From: Exiguobacterium profundum
GTDB lineage: Bacteria; Bacillota; Bacilli; Exiguobacteriales; Exiguobacteriaceae
Length of the DNA stretch: 64,000 bases
Direction: 5' to 3'
Assembly: GCF_001909285.1 (NCBI RefSeq)
Contig: NZ_MRSV01000001.1
Span: 1,321,331-1,385,330, forward strand
Under the pieces are notes generated by a model, which was not told where the DNA came from, searched no databases, and saw nothing but the letters and a program-made list of their open reading frames with translations. Numbering within the stretch: the stretch's first letter is position 1; every line of letters starts with the position of its first letter. Positions 16,743-25,800 of the stretch are shown here, piece by piece. The position numbers and the translations under genes were made by a program.

Positions 16743-16813
16743 TACGTCGGTTGTCTGACATCTACGCCGCTATCATATTGTTTATACAAAAAAAAAAAAA
16801 GGAGGAAATGTTG

Positions 16814-18340
16814 ATGTTTAAGCAGATCTTTGGTGTTCTTCAAAAAGTCGGTAAAGCACTTATGCTTCCTGTTGCGATCTTGCCGGCAGCCGGTCTTCTT
16901 CTTGCATTCGGTAACGCAATGCAAAACCCACAACTTACATCACGCGCTGGTTGGTTAACGAACGAAGGCGTCGTGAAATTCGCTCAATTGATGGAGCAAG
17001 CAGGTGGAATCATCTTCTCGAACTTGGCGCTCTTGTTCGCAGTCGGTGTCGCCATCGGTTTAGCAGGTGACGGGGTAGCCGGACTTGCAGCAATCGTTGG
17101 ATTCTTGATCATGAACAAAGTCATGGGTGTTTGGCTCGAACTCACACCTGAAGTATTGGCACAAGGTGATCCAGCTTACGCGAACGTACTCGGTATCCCA
17201 ACACTCCAAACAGGGGTATTCGGAGGGATTATCATGGGTCTCATCGCCGCATGGGCCTATAACAAGTACTTCAATATCGAATTGCCACAGTTCCTTGGTT
17301 TCTTCGCTGGTAAACGTTTCGTTCCAATCGTAACGGCAGTTGCAGCCGTTGTTGCTGGTTTCGTCCTACTATTAGTATGGCCACCAGTTCAGCACGGATT
17401 GAACTCATTCTCAAACTTCATGTTGAATGAAAACCGTACATTCGCAGCGTTCATCTTCGGTTTAATCGAACGTTCATTGATTCCATTCGGTCTTCACCAC
17501 ATCTTCTACTCACCGTTCTGGTTTGAATTCGGTTCATACACAGATGCAGCGGGTAACGTTGTACGTGGTGACCAAGCGATCTTCTTCGCACAAATTCGTG
17601 ATGGCGCTGAATTGACAGCAGGTACGTTCATGACTGGTAAATTCCCGTTCATGATGTTCGGTCTTCCTGCAGCAGCACTCGCAATGTATCATGAAGCACG
17701 TCCTGAGCGTAAAGCGGTTGTCGGTGGTCTCTTGGCTTCTGCTGCCCTTACATCGTTCTTGACTGGTATCACAGAACCAATCGAGTTCTCATTCTTGTTC
17801 GTAGCACCACTTCTCTTCGCAGTACACGCAGTATTCGCAGGTCTTTCATTCATGACAATGCACATCTTGAACGTGAAAATCGGGATGACGTTCTCGGGTG
17901 GTTTGATCGACTTCTTGCTCTTCGGTGTTCTTCCAGGTCGTACGGCTTGGTGGCTCGTTATTCCAGTCGGTCTCGTGTTCGCGGTTGTTTACTACTTCGG
18001 ATTCCGTTTCGTTATCCGCAAATTCAACCTTAAAACACCAGGTCGTGAAGATGAAGTTGTTGAACAGTCAACCGCTACTGGTTCGGAACTTGCACAAGAT
18101 ATCCTCGTCGGTCTTGGTGGCTCACAAAACATCAAGCACCTCGATGCATGTATCACACGTCTTCGTGTCGAAGTAAAAGATAAGAACCAAGTCAACAAAG
18201 ATGAGTTGAAACGCCTTGGTGCATCTGGAGTCCTTGAAGTTGGTAACAACATTCAAGCAATCTTCGGACCACGTTCGGACGCATTGAAATCAGAAATCCA
18301 AGCGGTCATCGCTTCAGGTAACGAAAAGAAAGCTAACTAA
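16814..18340 (+). CDS. ptsG: Glucose-type PTS permease, EIICB (no IIA domain)
   Basis: 508 residues. [27 protein letters not shown] opens the EIIC membrane domain with about ten hydrophobic segments; [20 protein letters not shown] is the conserved sugar-site region. The C-terminal IIB domain carries the phosphorylated cysteine in [15 protein letters not shown]. No IIA domain follows, so it must be phosphorylated by a separate IIA, possibly that of the downstream paralogue. The ATG at 16814 lies 8 bases after GGAGG; ATG 16808 is too close. The leader has GlcT control. Related GlcT-controlled permeases import glucose as glucose 6-phosphate, which feeds pgi. Confidence 0.93.
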   Translation: MFKQIFGVLQKVGKALMLPVAILPAAGLLLAFGNAMQNPQLTSRAGWLTNEGVVKFAQLMEQAGGIIFSNLALLFAVGVAIGLAGDGVAGLAAIVGFLIMNKVMGVWLELTPEVLAQGDPAYANVLGIPTLQTGVFGGIIMGLIAAWAYNKYFNIELPQFLGFFAGKRFVPIVTAVAAVVAGFVLLLVWPPVQHGLNSFSNFMLNENRTFAAFIFGLIERSLIPFGLHHIFYSPFWFEFGSYTDAAGNVVRGDQAIFFAQIRDGAELTAGTFMTGKFPFMMFGLPAAALAMYHEARPERKAVVGGLLASAALTSFLTGITEPIEFSFLFVAPLLFAVHAVFAGLSFMTMHILNVKIGMTFSGGLIDFLLFGVLPGRTAWWLVIPVGLVFAVVYYFGFRFVIRKFNLKTPGREDEVVEQSTATGSELAQDILVGLGGSQNIKHLDACITRLRVEVKDKNQVNKDELKRLGASGVLEVGNNIQAIFGPRSDALKSEIQAVIASGNEKKAN

Positions 18341-18351
18341 TTGATGACCTA

Positions 18352-18380
18352 GACCAATCCTTCGGGGTTGGTCTTTTCTT
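18352..18380 (+). terminator. Terminator between the two PTS permease genes
   Basis: GACCAATCC / GGGTTGGTC around TTCG, then TTTTCTTTTT. Confidence 0.82.
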
Positions 18381-18386
18381 TTTATG

Positions 18387-18399
18387 TGAAACGGTTTCA
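18387..18399 (+). promoter_or_regulatory. Palindromic operator upstream of the IICBA gene
   Basis: TGAAAC-G-GTTTCA is a perfect 6-bp palindrome with a one-base centre. It is LacI-family-like but its odd spacing does not fit the 14-base cre consensus, so the regulator is uncertain. No GlcT target is present here. Confidence 0.4.
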
Positions 18400-18447
18400 T
18401 CCAAACGTTAGAGGAAAAAAGTAAGTATTCTGACAAAGGAGGGAACC

Positions 18448-20490
18448 ATGATGTGGAAGAAAGTGTTTGGCGTTTTACAACGGGTCGGGAAAGCACTCAT
18501 GCTTCCGGTTGCAATCTTACCGGCAGCCGGTCTTCTCTTGGCGTTTGGTACCGCATTCCAAAACCCGGACCTCGTTGAATTGCTCCCGTTTCTGGCGAAT
18601 GACTCACTTGTCCTGATTTGGCAAGTCATGACAGATGCCGGGGACATCGTCTTCGCAAACTTAGGGTTACTGTTTGCCGTCGGGGTCGCGATCGGCCTGG
18701 CGAACGGGGACGGGGTTGCTGGTCTAGCAGCCATTGTCGGTTATTTGATCATGAACAAAGTCATTAGCACATGGAATGGGATTACCGCGGAAATCGCTCA
18801 AGGTGATCCGCAGTATGCCACCGTTCTCGGTATTCCGACACTCCAAATGGGGGTATTCGGGGGGATTATCGCAGGTCTTGTTGCAGCCTATGCGTACAAC
18901 AAGTATTTCAACATCAAGTTGCCAGATTTCTTAGGGTTCTTTGCAGGGAAGCGGTTCGTCCCGATTGCGACGGCCGCATTCAGTTTGATTATCGGGATTG
19001 CGCTCGCATATATATGGCCACCGATTGGGAATGCGATCAACACGTTCTCAAGTACGGTCATCGAGGCAAACGTTGCCTTATCAGCATTCATCTTTGGATT
19101 AGTAGAACGTTCCTTGATTCCGTTCGGTCTTCACCATATTTGGTATTCTCCATTCTGGTTCCAATTCGGGGAGTATACGAACCAAGCCGGTGATCTCGTA
19201 CAAGGTGACCAGCGGATCTTCTTCGCACAACTGCGTGACGGCGTGGAATTCACAGCCGGTACGTACATGACCGGGAAATTCCCGTTCATGATGTTCGGCT
19301 TACCAGCAGCCTGTCTCGCCATGTTCCACACGGTTCCGAAAGAACGGCGGAAAGACGTCGAGGGTCTCTATTTCTCGGCTGCCCTTACGTCATTCTTGAC
19401 AGGGATCACAGAACCAGTCGAATTCTCATTCGTTTTCGTTGCACCACTTCTCTTCGGAATTCACGCCGTCTTTGCCGGTCTCTCCTTCATGACGATGCAT
19501 TTACTGAACGTCAAGATTGGGATGACCTTCTCTGGTGGTCTCATTGACTATCTACTCTTCGGGGTCCTGCCGAACCGGACGGCCTGGTGGCTCGTCATCC
19601 CGGTTGGTCTCGTCTTTGCGGTCATCTACTACTTTGGATTCCGATTCGCTATTACGAAGTTTGACCTGAAAATTCCTGGACGTGACGTGCAGACTGGCAC
19701 GAAAGGGGACAAAGCGGGGATTGGGGACGACTTGCCATATGAAGTGCTCGTCGGACTCGGTGGTCCTGAAAACATTAAACATTTAGATGCATGTATCACG
19801 CGACTTCGTGTCACCGTCAATGACGTGAAACAAGTGGACAAAGACCTTCTAAAAACGCTCGGTGCCGCAGGTGTCCTTGAAGTGGGAGACAATATCCAAG
19901 CCATCTTCGGACCAAAATCGGACACGCTCAAATCACAAATCGCGACCATCATCGAAGGTGGCGAATACAAACCAAAAGAAAAAGTAGAGAAGGCAGTCAT
20001 TACACCGGAAGCGGCTGAACAAGCCGATCATCGCTTCTTGGCTCCAATGTCTGGTGTCCTGTTATCACTTGATGATGTGCCGGATCAAGTCTTCTCGGGT
20101 CGCATGATGGGAGAAGGGTTTGCGATTGAACCAAGTTCCGGACAGGTCGTTTCGCCGGTGACCGGTCAAATCACGACATTCTTCCCGACGAAACATGCGA
20201 TTGGCATTTTGGCTGACGATGGACGTGAACTATTGATCCACGTCGGTCTCGATACGGTCAACCTGAAAGGGGAAGGATTCACAGCGAGAGTCGAAGAAGG
20301 CGCCCGGGTCGAAGCGGGAGACGTCCTTCTCGAAGTCGACCTCAGCGCGATTCGTGATAAAGTGCCGTCACTGATTACACCAATCATTTGGACGAACGGA
20401 GACGGAAAAGTCGTCGTCGTACCATTCGGTGAGACGGTCGTCGCGGGTGAAGCGCTCGACTTTAGAGCCGATGACAGAGGACCAGAATAA
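18448..20490 (+). CDS. Glucose-type PTS permease, EIICBA fusion
   Basis: 680 residues: EIIC (1-410 approx.), IIB with the active cysteine in [11 protein letters not shown] (about residue 450), then a IIA-Glc domain with FLAPMSGVLLSLDDVPDQVF, and the phosphorylatable histidine in LLIHVGLDTVNLKG. It takes phosphate from HPr and couples it to sugar import. The EIIC-IIB part is a close paralogue of the upstream gene. AAGGAGGG lies before ATG 18448. Likely substrate glucose or a related aldohexose or glucosamine; the sequence alone does not decide. Its IIA could also serve the upstream IICB. Confidence 0.93.
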   Translation: MMWKKVFGVLQRVGKALMLPVAILPAAGLLLAFGTAFQNPDLVELLPFLANDSLVLIWQVMTDAGDIVFANLGLLFAVGVAIGLANGDGVAGLAAIVGYLIMNKVISTWNGITAEIAQGDPQYATVLGIPTLQMGVFGGIIAGLVAAYAYNKYFNIKLPDFLGFFAGKRFVPIATAAFSLIIGIALAYIWPPIGNAINTFSSTVIEANVALSAFIFGLVERSLIPFGLHHIWYSPFWFQFGEYTNQAGDLVQGDQRIFFAQLRDGVEFTAGTYMTGKFPFMMFGLPAACLAMFHTVPKERRKDVEGLYFSAALTSFLTGITEPVEFSFVFVAPLLFGIHAVFAGLSFMTMHLLNVKIGMTFSGGLIDYLLFGVLPNRTAWWLVIPVGLVFAVIYYFGFRFAITKFDLKIPGRDVQTGTKGDKAGIGDDLPYEVLVGLGGPENIKHLDACITRLRVTVNDVKQVDKDLLKTLGAAGVLEVGDNIQAIFGPKSDTLKSQIATIIEGGEYKPKEKVEKAVITPEAAEQADHRFLAPMSGVLLSLDDVPDQVFSGRMMGEGFAIEPSSGQVVSPVTGQITTFFPTKHAIGILADDGRELLIHVGLDTVNLKGEGFTARVEEGARVEAGDVLLEVDLSAIRDKVPSLITPIIWTNGDGKVVVVPFGETVVAGEALDFRADDRGPE

Positions 20491-20498
20491 ATGATTAC

Positions 20499-20530
20499 GA
20501 GCCGCTCCTATCATGGGGCGGCTCGATTTG
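20499..20530 (+). terminator. Hairpin after the IICBA gene
   Basis: GAGCCGCTCC / GGGGCGGCTC (one G-U pair, TATCAT loop). The T run behind it is weak (GATTTG), so termination may be partial. Confidence 0.5.
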
Positions 20531-20614
20531 TGTAGTTACTTCAATGTGCCTTATTCCGGAAAAGGAGAATCCCCCTTATAGTGAAGGAGAATTCTCACGA
20601 AAGAAGGGGTACAA

Positions 20615-21448
20615 ATGAAACAATCCATACAATTGAATCACGGTCAGAAAGCCATTCCTACTATTGGACTTGGCGTCTTCAAAGTTGAAGATGGGGATAC
20701 AGTCATGGATGCAGTCGTCGAGGCGATTCGTCAAGGATACCGTCATATCGATACGGCAGCCGTTTATGAGAATGAAGAGGGGGTCGGTGACGGAATCCGA
20801 AAAGGAATGGAAATCGCAAATATTTCCCGGGATGATTTATTTATCACATCGAAACTATGGAACGCCGATCAAGGTTACGATGCTGCCATCTCCGCCTACG
20901 AGGCGTCACTCGTTCGTCTTGGATTGGAACAGTTAGATTTGTATTTGATTCATTGGCCGGTGGAAGACAAGATGGTCGAGAGTTGGCGTGCCCTCGAAAC
21001 GTTGTATCGAGAGGGACGTGTCGGGGCAGTCGGGGTGAGTAACTTCCAAATCCATCACCTCGAGACATTGGCTGCAAACAGTGACCTCGTTCCAGCCGTG
21101 AACCAAGTTGAACGGCATCCGTTGCTTCGTCAAACCGAGTTAGCATCGTATATGAGCGAGCACGGCATCGTACCGGTCGCTTGGGCACCGCTTATGCAGG
21201 GAGGGTTGTTCGAAGAGCAGATTTTAGTAGAGGTCGCAAAGGAAGTCGATCGTTCCGTCGCCCAGGTGTTGTTACGGTGGCATCTCCAAACGGGATGGGT
21301 GATTATTCCAAAATCCATCAAACCACATCGAATCGCAGAAAACTTCGATGTTCATGACTTTGAATTGACCAAAGATCAAATGGAACGAATCGACTCACTC
21401 GACCGATATCAACGTGTCGGTCCGGACCCAGACGATTTTGATTTCTAA
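20615..21448 (+). CDS. Aldo/keto reductase
   Basis: 277 residues, the standard AKR length. The catalytic tetrad is visible: Asp in GYRHIDTAAVYENEEGVG with Tyr five residues on, Lys in FITSKLW, His in LDLYLIHWP. VGVSNFQIHHLE and VIIPKSIKPHRIAENFDV are the substrate-side and NADPH-binding signatures. It reduces aldehydes or ketones with NADPH in the cytoplasm; the physiological substrate is unknown, but detoxification of methylglyoxal or other glycolytic aldehydes would fit its position among glucose uptake genes (inference). A palindrome GAGAATTCTC lies in the leader just upstream of the ribosome site. Confidence 0.92.
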   Translation: MKQSIQLNHGQKAIPTIGLGVFKVEDGDTVMDAVVEAIRQGYRHIDTAAVYENEEGVGDGIRKGMEIANISRDDLFITSKLWNADQGYDAAISAYEASLVRLGLEQLDLYLIHWPVEDKMVESWRALETLYREGRVGAVGVSNFQIHHLETLAANSDLVPAVNQVERHPLLRQTELASYMSEHGIVPVAWAPLMQGGLFEEQILVEVAKEVDRSVAQVLLRWHLQTGWVIIPKSIKPHRIAENFDVHDFELTKDQMERIDSLDRYQRVGPDPDDFDF

Positions 21449-21460
21449 TGCAGTATATAA

Positions 21461-21494
21461 AAAAGTCCTTCTCTCGAGTGAGAGAAGGACTTTT
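21461..21494. terminator. Bidirectional terminator, 15-bp perfect stem
   Basis: AAAAGTCCTTCTCTC / GAGAGAAGGACTTTT around GAGT, between the convergent aldo/keto reductase gene and ptsI. Confidence 0.85.
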
Positions 21495-21498
21495 GCCA

Positions 21499-23217
21499 TT
21501 ATTTCTTAATGTCGAACTTTTCGCTAAGGAAGTTTACGACTTCTTCAGCTGTGTCCATGTTGAGGACTTCGTTGACGATTGCTTCTGTTTCCGACTTCGT
21601 CAAGCGTTTCACGAGGCTACGCGCACGAAGGACGCTTGAAGCGGACATCGAGAATTCGTCGAGACCAAGACCGAGAAGAATTGGAATCGCGAGTTCTTCT
21701 CCAGCCATTTCTCCACACATGCCGACCCATTTGCCAGCTTTGTGTGCTTCAGTGATGACGTTGTGGAGAAGGTTCAAGATGGCAGGGTTGAACGGTTGGT
21801 ACAAGTAAGAAACTTTTTCGTTCATCCTGTCAGCCGCCATCGTGTATTGAATCAAGTCGTTCGTTCCGACTGAGAAGAAGTCGACTTCTTTTGCGAATTG
21901 CTTCGCCATGACAGCGGTTGATGGGATTTCAACCATCATCCCTGTCTCATATTTTCCGACTTCGATTCCTTCTTCTTTCAACTTCGCTTCTTCTTCGAGA
22001 AGAAGGGCTTTCGCCGCGCGGAACTCTTCGAGTGTCGCAATCATTGGGAACATGATTGCAAGGTTACCGTGAGCTGAGGCACGGAGAAGGGCACGAAGTT
22101 GTGTGCGGAACAAATCTGTTTCCTCAAGGCAAAGGCGGATGGCACGATAGCCGAGGAACGGGTTCATTTCTTTCGGGAGGTCAAGGTATGACAACTCTTT
22201 GTCGCCACCGATGTCGAGTGTACGGATGACGACTTGCTTGCCTTCCATGCCTTCAAGAACCGTTTTGTAAGCTGTGTATTGCTCTTCTTCAGTCGGGAAC
22301 GTTTCAGAGTCCATATATAGGAACTCCGTACGATAGAGCCCGATTGCATCTGAACCGTTTTTCAAAACGCCTTCGAGGTCGTTCGGTGTCCCGATGTTCG
22401 CAGCAAGCTTCACTTTGTGACCGTCCGCTGTGATTGACTCTTCGTTGACGAGTTGCTTCAACTCTTCTTTGTACGCTTCAAAATCAGCACGTTTGCCTTC
22501 GTATTCTTTGACGAGATCTTCTGAAGGGTTGACGAAGACGTCACCTTCTGTTCCGTCGATGATGACGAGGTCACCGTTTTTGATTTCTTCTAGGGCCACT
22601 TTTGTTCCAACTACTGCCGGAATTTCAAGTGAGCGTGACATGATGGCAGAGTGAGACGTACGTCCGCCGATGTTCGTCGCGAATCCTTTGACGTATTTAC
22701 GGTTAAGTTGTGCCGTGTCTGATGGTGTCAAATCTTCGGCAATGATGATGACTTCTTCTGAAATCGAAGCTGGAGTCACGAATGTCACTCCGAGAATGTG
22801 AGCCATGACACGTTTTGTGACGTCACGAACATCAGCTGCACGTTCGCGCATGTATTCGTTATCCATTGATTCGAAAATCATGATCATCGTTTGGGCGACT
22901 TCGTCAAGTGCCTTCGCTGCGTTCATGTTTTCGCTTTCAATTTTGTCGTTCACTTGCGATACGATTTCTGGGTCCTCAACGATTAAAAGGTGAGCTGAGA
23001 AAATCTCGGCTTTGTCTGGACCGAGCTCACGAAGTGTATGTTCGCGAATGGCTTCAAGCTCCGTTTTAGATTGTGCGATCGCATCGTGGAAGCGAGCCTT
23101 TTCTGCAGCGACATCTTCAATCTTGTGTGATGGGATATCGAATGAAGGTGTCTCCATGACGAATGCTTTTGCAACTGCAATTCCTGCAGATGCACCAATA
23201 CCTTTAATGTGTGACAT
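21499..23217 (-). CDS. ptsI: Phosphoenolpyruvate-protein phosphotransferase (PTS Enzyme I)
   Basis: 572 residues, full length. The active-site histidine lies in [21 protein letters not shown]; the PEP-binding barrel shows [30 protein letters not shown] and the conserved cysteine in GMCGEMAG. Enzyme I moves phosphate from PEP to HPr, driving both permeases at 16.8-20.5 kb. AGAGGG lies 9 bases before the ATG at 23217; the frame extending to 23238 lacks a site. Unusual: ptsH, normally directly upstream, is absent here, so HPr is encoded elsewhere. A long leader with a strong hairpin precedes the gene. Confidence 0.97.
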   Translation of the reverse strand: MSHIKGIGASAGIAVAKAFVMETPSFDIPSHKIEDVAAEKARFHDAIAQSKTELEAIREHTLRELGPDKAEIFSAHLLIVEDPEIVSQVNDKIESENMNAAKALDEVAQTMIMIFESMDNEYMRERAADVRDVTKRVMAHILGVTFVTPASISEEVIIIAEDLTPSDTAQLNRKYVKGFATNIGGRTSHSAIMSRSLEIPAVVGTKVALEEIKNGDLVIIDGTEGDVFVNPSEDLVKEYEGKRADFEAYKEELKQLVNEESITADGHKVKLAANIGTPNDLEGVLKNGSDAIGLYRTEFLYMDSETFPTEEEQYTAYKTVLEGMEGKQVVIRTLDIGGDKELSYLDLPKEMNPFLGYRAIRLCLEETDLFRTQLRALLRASAHGNLAIMFPMIATLEEFRAAKALLLEEEAKLKEEGIEVGKYETGMMVEIPSTAVMAKQFAKEVDFFSVGTNDLIQYTMAADRMNEKVSYLYQPFNPAILNLLHNVITEAHKAGKWVGMCGEMAGEELAIPILLGLGLDEFSMSASSVLRARSLVKRLTKSETEAIVNEVLNMDTAEEVVNFLSEKFDIKK

Positions 23218-23542
23218 AAGCGTAGTCCCTCTTTTCAAAGAAATAGTGTACTTTCCTGCCTCGTTACTTCATACCAGAAAAGAAAAAAGAATTAACGAGA
23301 ACGGAGAAAGTTAAAGTAGCAACGGTCTACGACTAGGGGAAGCCTCGACCAGTCAAATTGGCCTCACTTCACGATGAAGAGAAGCCCGATTGCGTACTTT
23401 CTTATCCTATCATAAAATAAAACAACGTCACAACGAGGAGATAGCCCATGAATTCGAAGATTTCTTGACTCTTACGCATACTATTTCATTATTTTGGAGA
23501 AGTTCGTTATGCTTACCATATATATAGAAGGGAAGTGGCAAT
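23218..23542. other. 325-base divergent intergenic region between ptsI and pepA
   Basis: No gene found in either strand; in particular no HPr open frame. A good hairpin GGCCTCACTTCA / TGAAGAGAAGCC with a CGA loop lies at 23360-23386, and GCCTCGACC and its surroundings repeat short self-complementary words, suggesting a structured ptsI leader. The pepA side holds the ribosome site GAAGGGAAG at about 23528. Confidence 0.5.
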
Positions 23543-24985
23543 ATGTATCAAATTGCTCAATTAAATTGGACCGATTCTTACGAGACAATCGTCGTCGGAA
23601 TTGGAGCGGCTGATTCTATCGATGAGGGGCTCGACACATTGTTTGCTGGACGCGTCAAAGCGCTTATTCAATCAGGAGACCTCTCTACGAAGACGGGGGA
23701 AGTGACAATCCTTCCGACATTCGCCGGGGAGACGACCCGTGTTTTATTTGTCGGACTTGGTCAACGAAATGACATGACGACCGAGAATGTTCGGAATTGG
23801 TTCGGGAAAGTCGCGAAGCTGATCAAAGTACGTGGACTGAAGGACGTCGCGGTAGCGCTTGATACGTTTACGGACGGAGCGGCGCGTATGTTTACAGAAG
23901 CGTATGAAATGGCGACCTATGCCCATCCTACATATAAGTCTGCTCCAAATGAAACGGTCGAAGAACCGACGATCACGTTGCTCGGTGACGTGGACCAGAC
24001 GGATATCGATGCGGGTGTGGCTTATGGGAAAGGAGTCAATGTCGCTCGAACATTGACGATGATGCCGGCCAATATTTTGACGGCGGAGACGTTAGCGGAT
24101 TACGCGGTTGAGTTGGCGAAACGTCATGATTTCAAATACCGCATTCTTGAAAAAGAAGAGATGGAAGGACTCGGGATGGGGGCATTGCTCGCAGTGAACC
24201 AAGGTTCGACGATTCCGCCAAAATTGATTGTGCTCGAGTATCGCGGGGCAGAGGAAGAAGCTCCGATTGCCGTTGTCGGAAAGGGTGTCACATTCGACAC
24301 AGGTGGCTATTCAATCAAGCCAAAAGATGGAATCGTCGGAATGAAAGGGGACATGGGTGGCGCTGCTACCGTCCTCGGATTGTTCGAAACCCTCGGATTG
24401 ACACGACCAAAACGGAACGTGATTGGCATCATCGGTGCGACCGACAATATGATTTCTGGGGATGCGTTCAAACCGGATGATGTGATCACAGCCATGAACG
24501 GGAAGACGATTGAAGTCTTGAACACAGACGCTGAAGGACGCCTCGTCCTAGCGGATGCGGTCACATTTGCGAAAACGTATGAACCAAAAGCTATCATCGA
24601 TGTAGCTACGCTCACAGGTGGCGTTCTTGTCGCCCTCGGTACAGACGTGACAGGCTGTCTGACAAATGATGATTCGCTCTATCGTTCGCTTGAAGCGGCT
24701 AGCCGTGAGACGAACGAGCTCGTGTGGCAGATGCCATACTTTGATGTCTTCATCGACAAGGTGAGAAAATCGGAAGTTGCCGACTTGAATAACTCACCAG
24801 GTCGTTTCGGTCATATGATTTTTGGTGGCGCATTTGTCGGTGAGTTTGTCGGCGATACACCATGGCTGCATCTCGATATTGCGGGAACGAGCGAACGAGC
24901 GGCAGCGAATGACCTCGGTCCGAAGGGGCCGACTGGTGTCATGGTTCGAACCCTCGCACGGATGATTGAATCGTGGGAGCGGTAA
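23543..24985 (+). CDS. pepA: Leucyl aminopeptidase, M17 family (YuiE)
   Basis: 480 residues. The catalytic C-terminal domain carries VVGKGVTFDTGGYSIKP, GDMGGAATVLG and the M17 signature NTDAEGRLVLADAV, which together supply the two-metal site (Lys, Asp, Asp, Glu) and catalytic Arg. It removes N-terminal residues from peptides in the cytoplasm. The N-terminal regulatory domain is about 170 residues long, as usual. Bacillus yuiE belongs to the same yui region as yuiB. The coding end overlaps the start of a small membrane ORF. Confidence 0.95.
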   Translation: MYQIAQLNWTDSYETIVVGIGAADSIDEGLDTLFAGRVKALIQSGDLSTKTGEVTILPTFAGETTRVLFVGLGQRNDMTTENVRNWFGKVAKLIKVRGLKDVAVALDTFTDGAARMFTEAYEMATYAHPTYKSAPNETVEEPTITLLGDVDQTDIDAGVAYGKGVNVARTLTMMPANILTAETLADYAVELAKRHDFKYRILEKEEMEGLGMGALLAVNQGSTIPPKLIVLEYRGAEEEAPIAVVGKGVTFDTGGYSIKPKDGIVGMKGDMGGAATVLGLFETLGLTRPKRNVIGIIGATDNMISGDAFKPDDVITAMNGKTIEVLNTDAEGRLVLADAVTFAKTYEPKAIIDVATLTGGVLVALGTDVTGCLTNDDSLYRSLEAASRETNELVWQMPYFDVFIDKVRKSEVADLNNSPGRFGHMIFGGAFVGEFVGDTPWLHLDIAGTSERAAANDLGPKGPTGVMVRTLARMIESWER

Positions 24986-25137
24986 GAGCAGCTGGAGTAA
25001 TCGGTTTGGCGATTCTGTGTGGCTTATGCTACACGGTGTGGCCGAACCGTATTTGGTTAGGGAGTACAGTGTTTCTCGCCGTATTTGGCGTGTTGATGAT
25101 GTTACAGGAGGTACGACATGGTAGGAGTAGGAATTGA
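24973..25137 (+). CDS. Possible small membrane protein
   Basis: A GTG at 24973 opens a 54-residue frame, MGAVRAAGVIGLAILCGLCY..., with two hydrophobic stretches and a short charged tail (EVRHGRSRN). It overlaps the end of pepA by 13 bases and the start of the DUF429 gene by 20 bases and exactly fills the gap between them. No strong ribosome site precedes it, so translation would depend on coupling to pepA. I do not recognise a family. It may be real or a chance frame. Confidence 0.4.
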   Translation: MGAVRAAGVIGLAILCGLCYTVWPNRIWLGSTVFLAVFGVLMMLQEVRHGRSRN

Positions 25138-25777
25138 TGGTGCACGTGGCGGTTGGGTACGAATCACATATGACAGCATCTCACTTTGTTTAACGATTTC
25201 GGAGACGTTGGAGGAGTTGCTGATTGATGGTGCCATGCATTTTGTGGATATGCCGAAAGATTTAGGAACGGTCGACCATCCGAGCCGCGAATGCGATGCG
25301 TGGATGCGTTGCCGACTCAGCCAACGAAAGTCGTCCGTCTTCACTCCGCCGATTCAAGAGGTGTTGCAAGAAGCCACTTATGAGGAAGCGAATGAAAGGA
25401 GTCGGGCGTTGGTTGGCAAAGGAATTAGTAAACAAGCGTGGAATCTTGTTCCCCGTATCCGTGAGTTTCAGCAGGTGAAGGCAACTGACGTTTACGAATC
25501 ACATCCGGAAGTTTGTTTTTCAGTCATGATGGGGCATGAGGCGAGTCATTCAAAAAAGACGGTCGAAGGGCAGGATGAGCGAATCGAGTTACTTCGGCAA
25601 TACTCGAAAAGTTCTCCATGGAAATGGAAAATGTCAAACGTCCAAATCGACGATATTATCGATGCGTGCATCTTGGCGGTAGCTGCCTATGAAGCGGGGA
25701 CAAGTGGTCTCTCGCTCCAGCCGGCGACATCCGATCAACCCGTAGTGGCTGTACCTCAAATGAAAAAAGAGCGATGA
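25118..25777 (+). CDS. DUF429 family protein (predicted RNase H-like fold)
   Basis: 219 residues. GVGIDGARGGW at the N-terminus is the first acidic motif (Asp after a beta strand) of DUF429, followed by VDMPKDLG, the arginine-rich RECDAWMRCRLSQRKSSVF, YESHPEVCF and a final acidic VQIDDIIDACILA. These positions suggest a nuclease-type RNase H fold with Asp-Asp-Glu-Asp metal ligands, a prediction for the family that has little direct proof. CAGGAGG precedes the ATG. Likely co-transcribed with pepA. Confidence 0.85.
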   Translation: MVGVGIDGARGGWVRITYDSISLCLTISETLEELLIDGAMHFVDMPKDLGTVDHPSRECDAWMRCRLSQRKSSVFTPPIQEVLQEATYEEANERSRALVGKGISKQAWNLVPRIREFQQVKATDVYESHPEVCFSVMMGHEASHSKKTVEGQDERIELLRQYSKSSPWKWKMSNVQIDDIIDACILAVAAYEAGTSGLSLQPATSDQPVVAVPQMKKER

Positions 25778-25800
25778 AATCAACATTTCATCGCTCTTTT
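25765..25800. terminator. Bidirectional terminator containing both stop codons
   Basis: AAAAGAGCGATGAAAT / ATTTCATCGCTCTTTT, perfect 16-bp stem, CAAC loop. The DUF429 stop (25775-25777) and the ytvI stop (25788-25790) both fall inside it. Confidence 0.88.

Noticed and set aside
23218-23542. Hidden ptsH upstream of ptsI
   Set aside because: No frame of about 88 codons and no HPr active-site motif on either strand.
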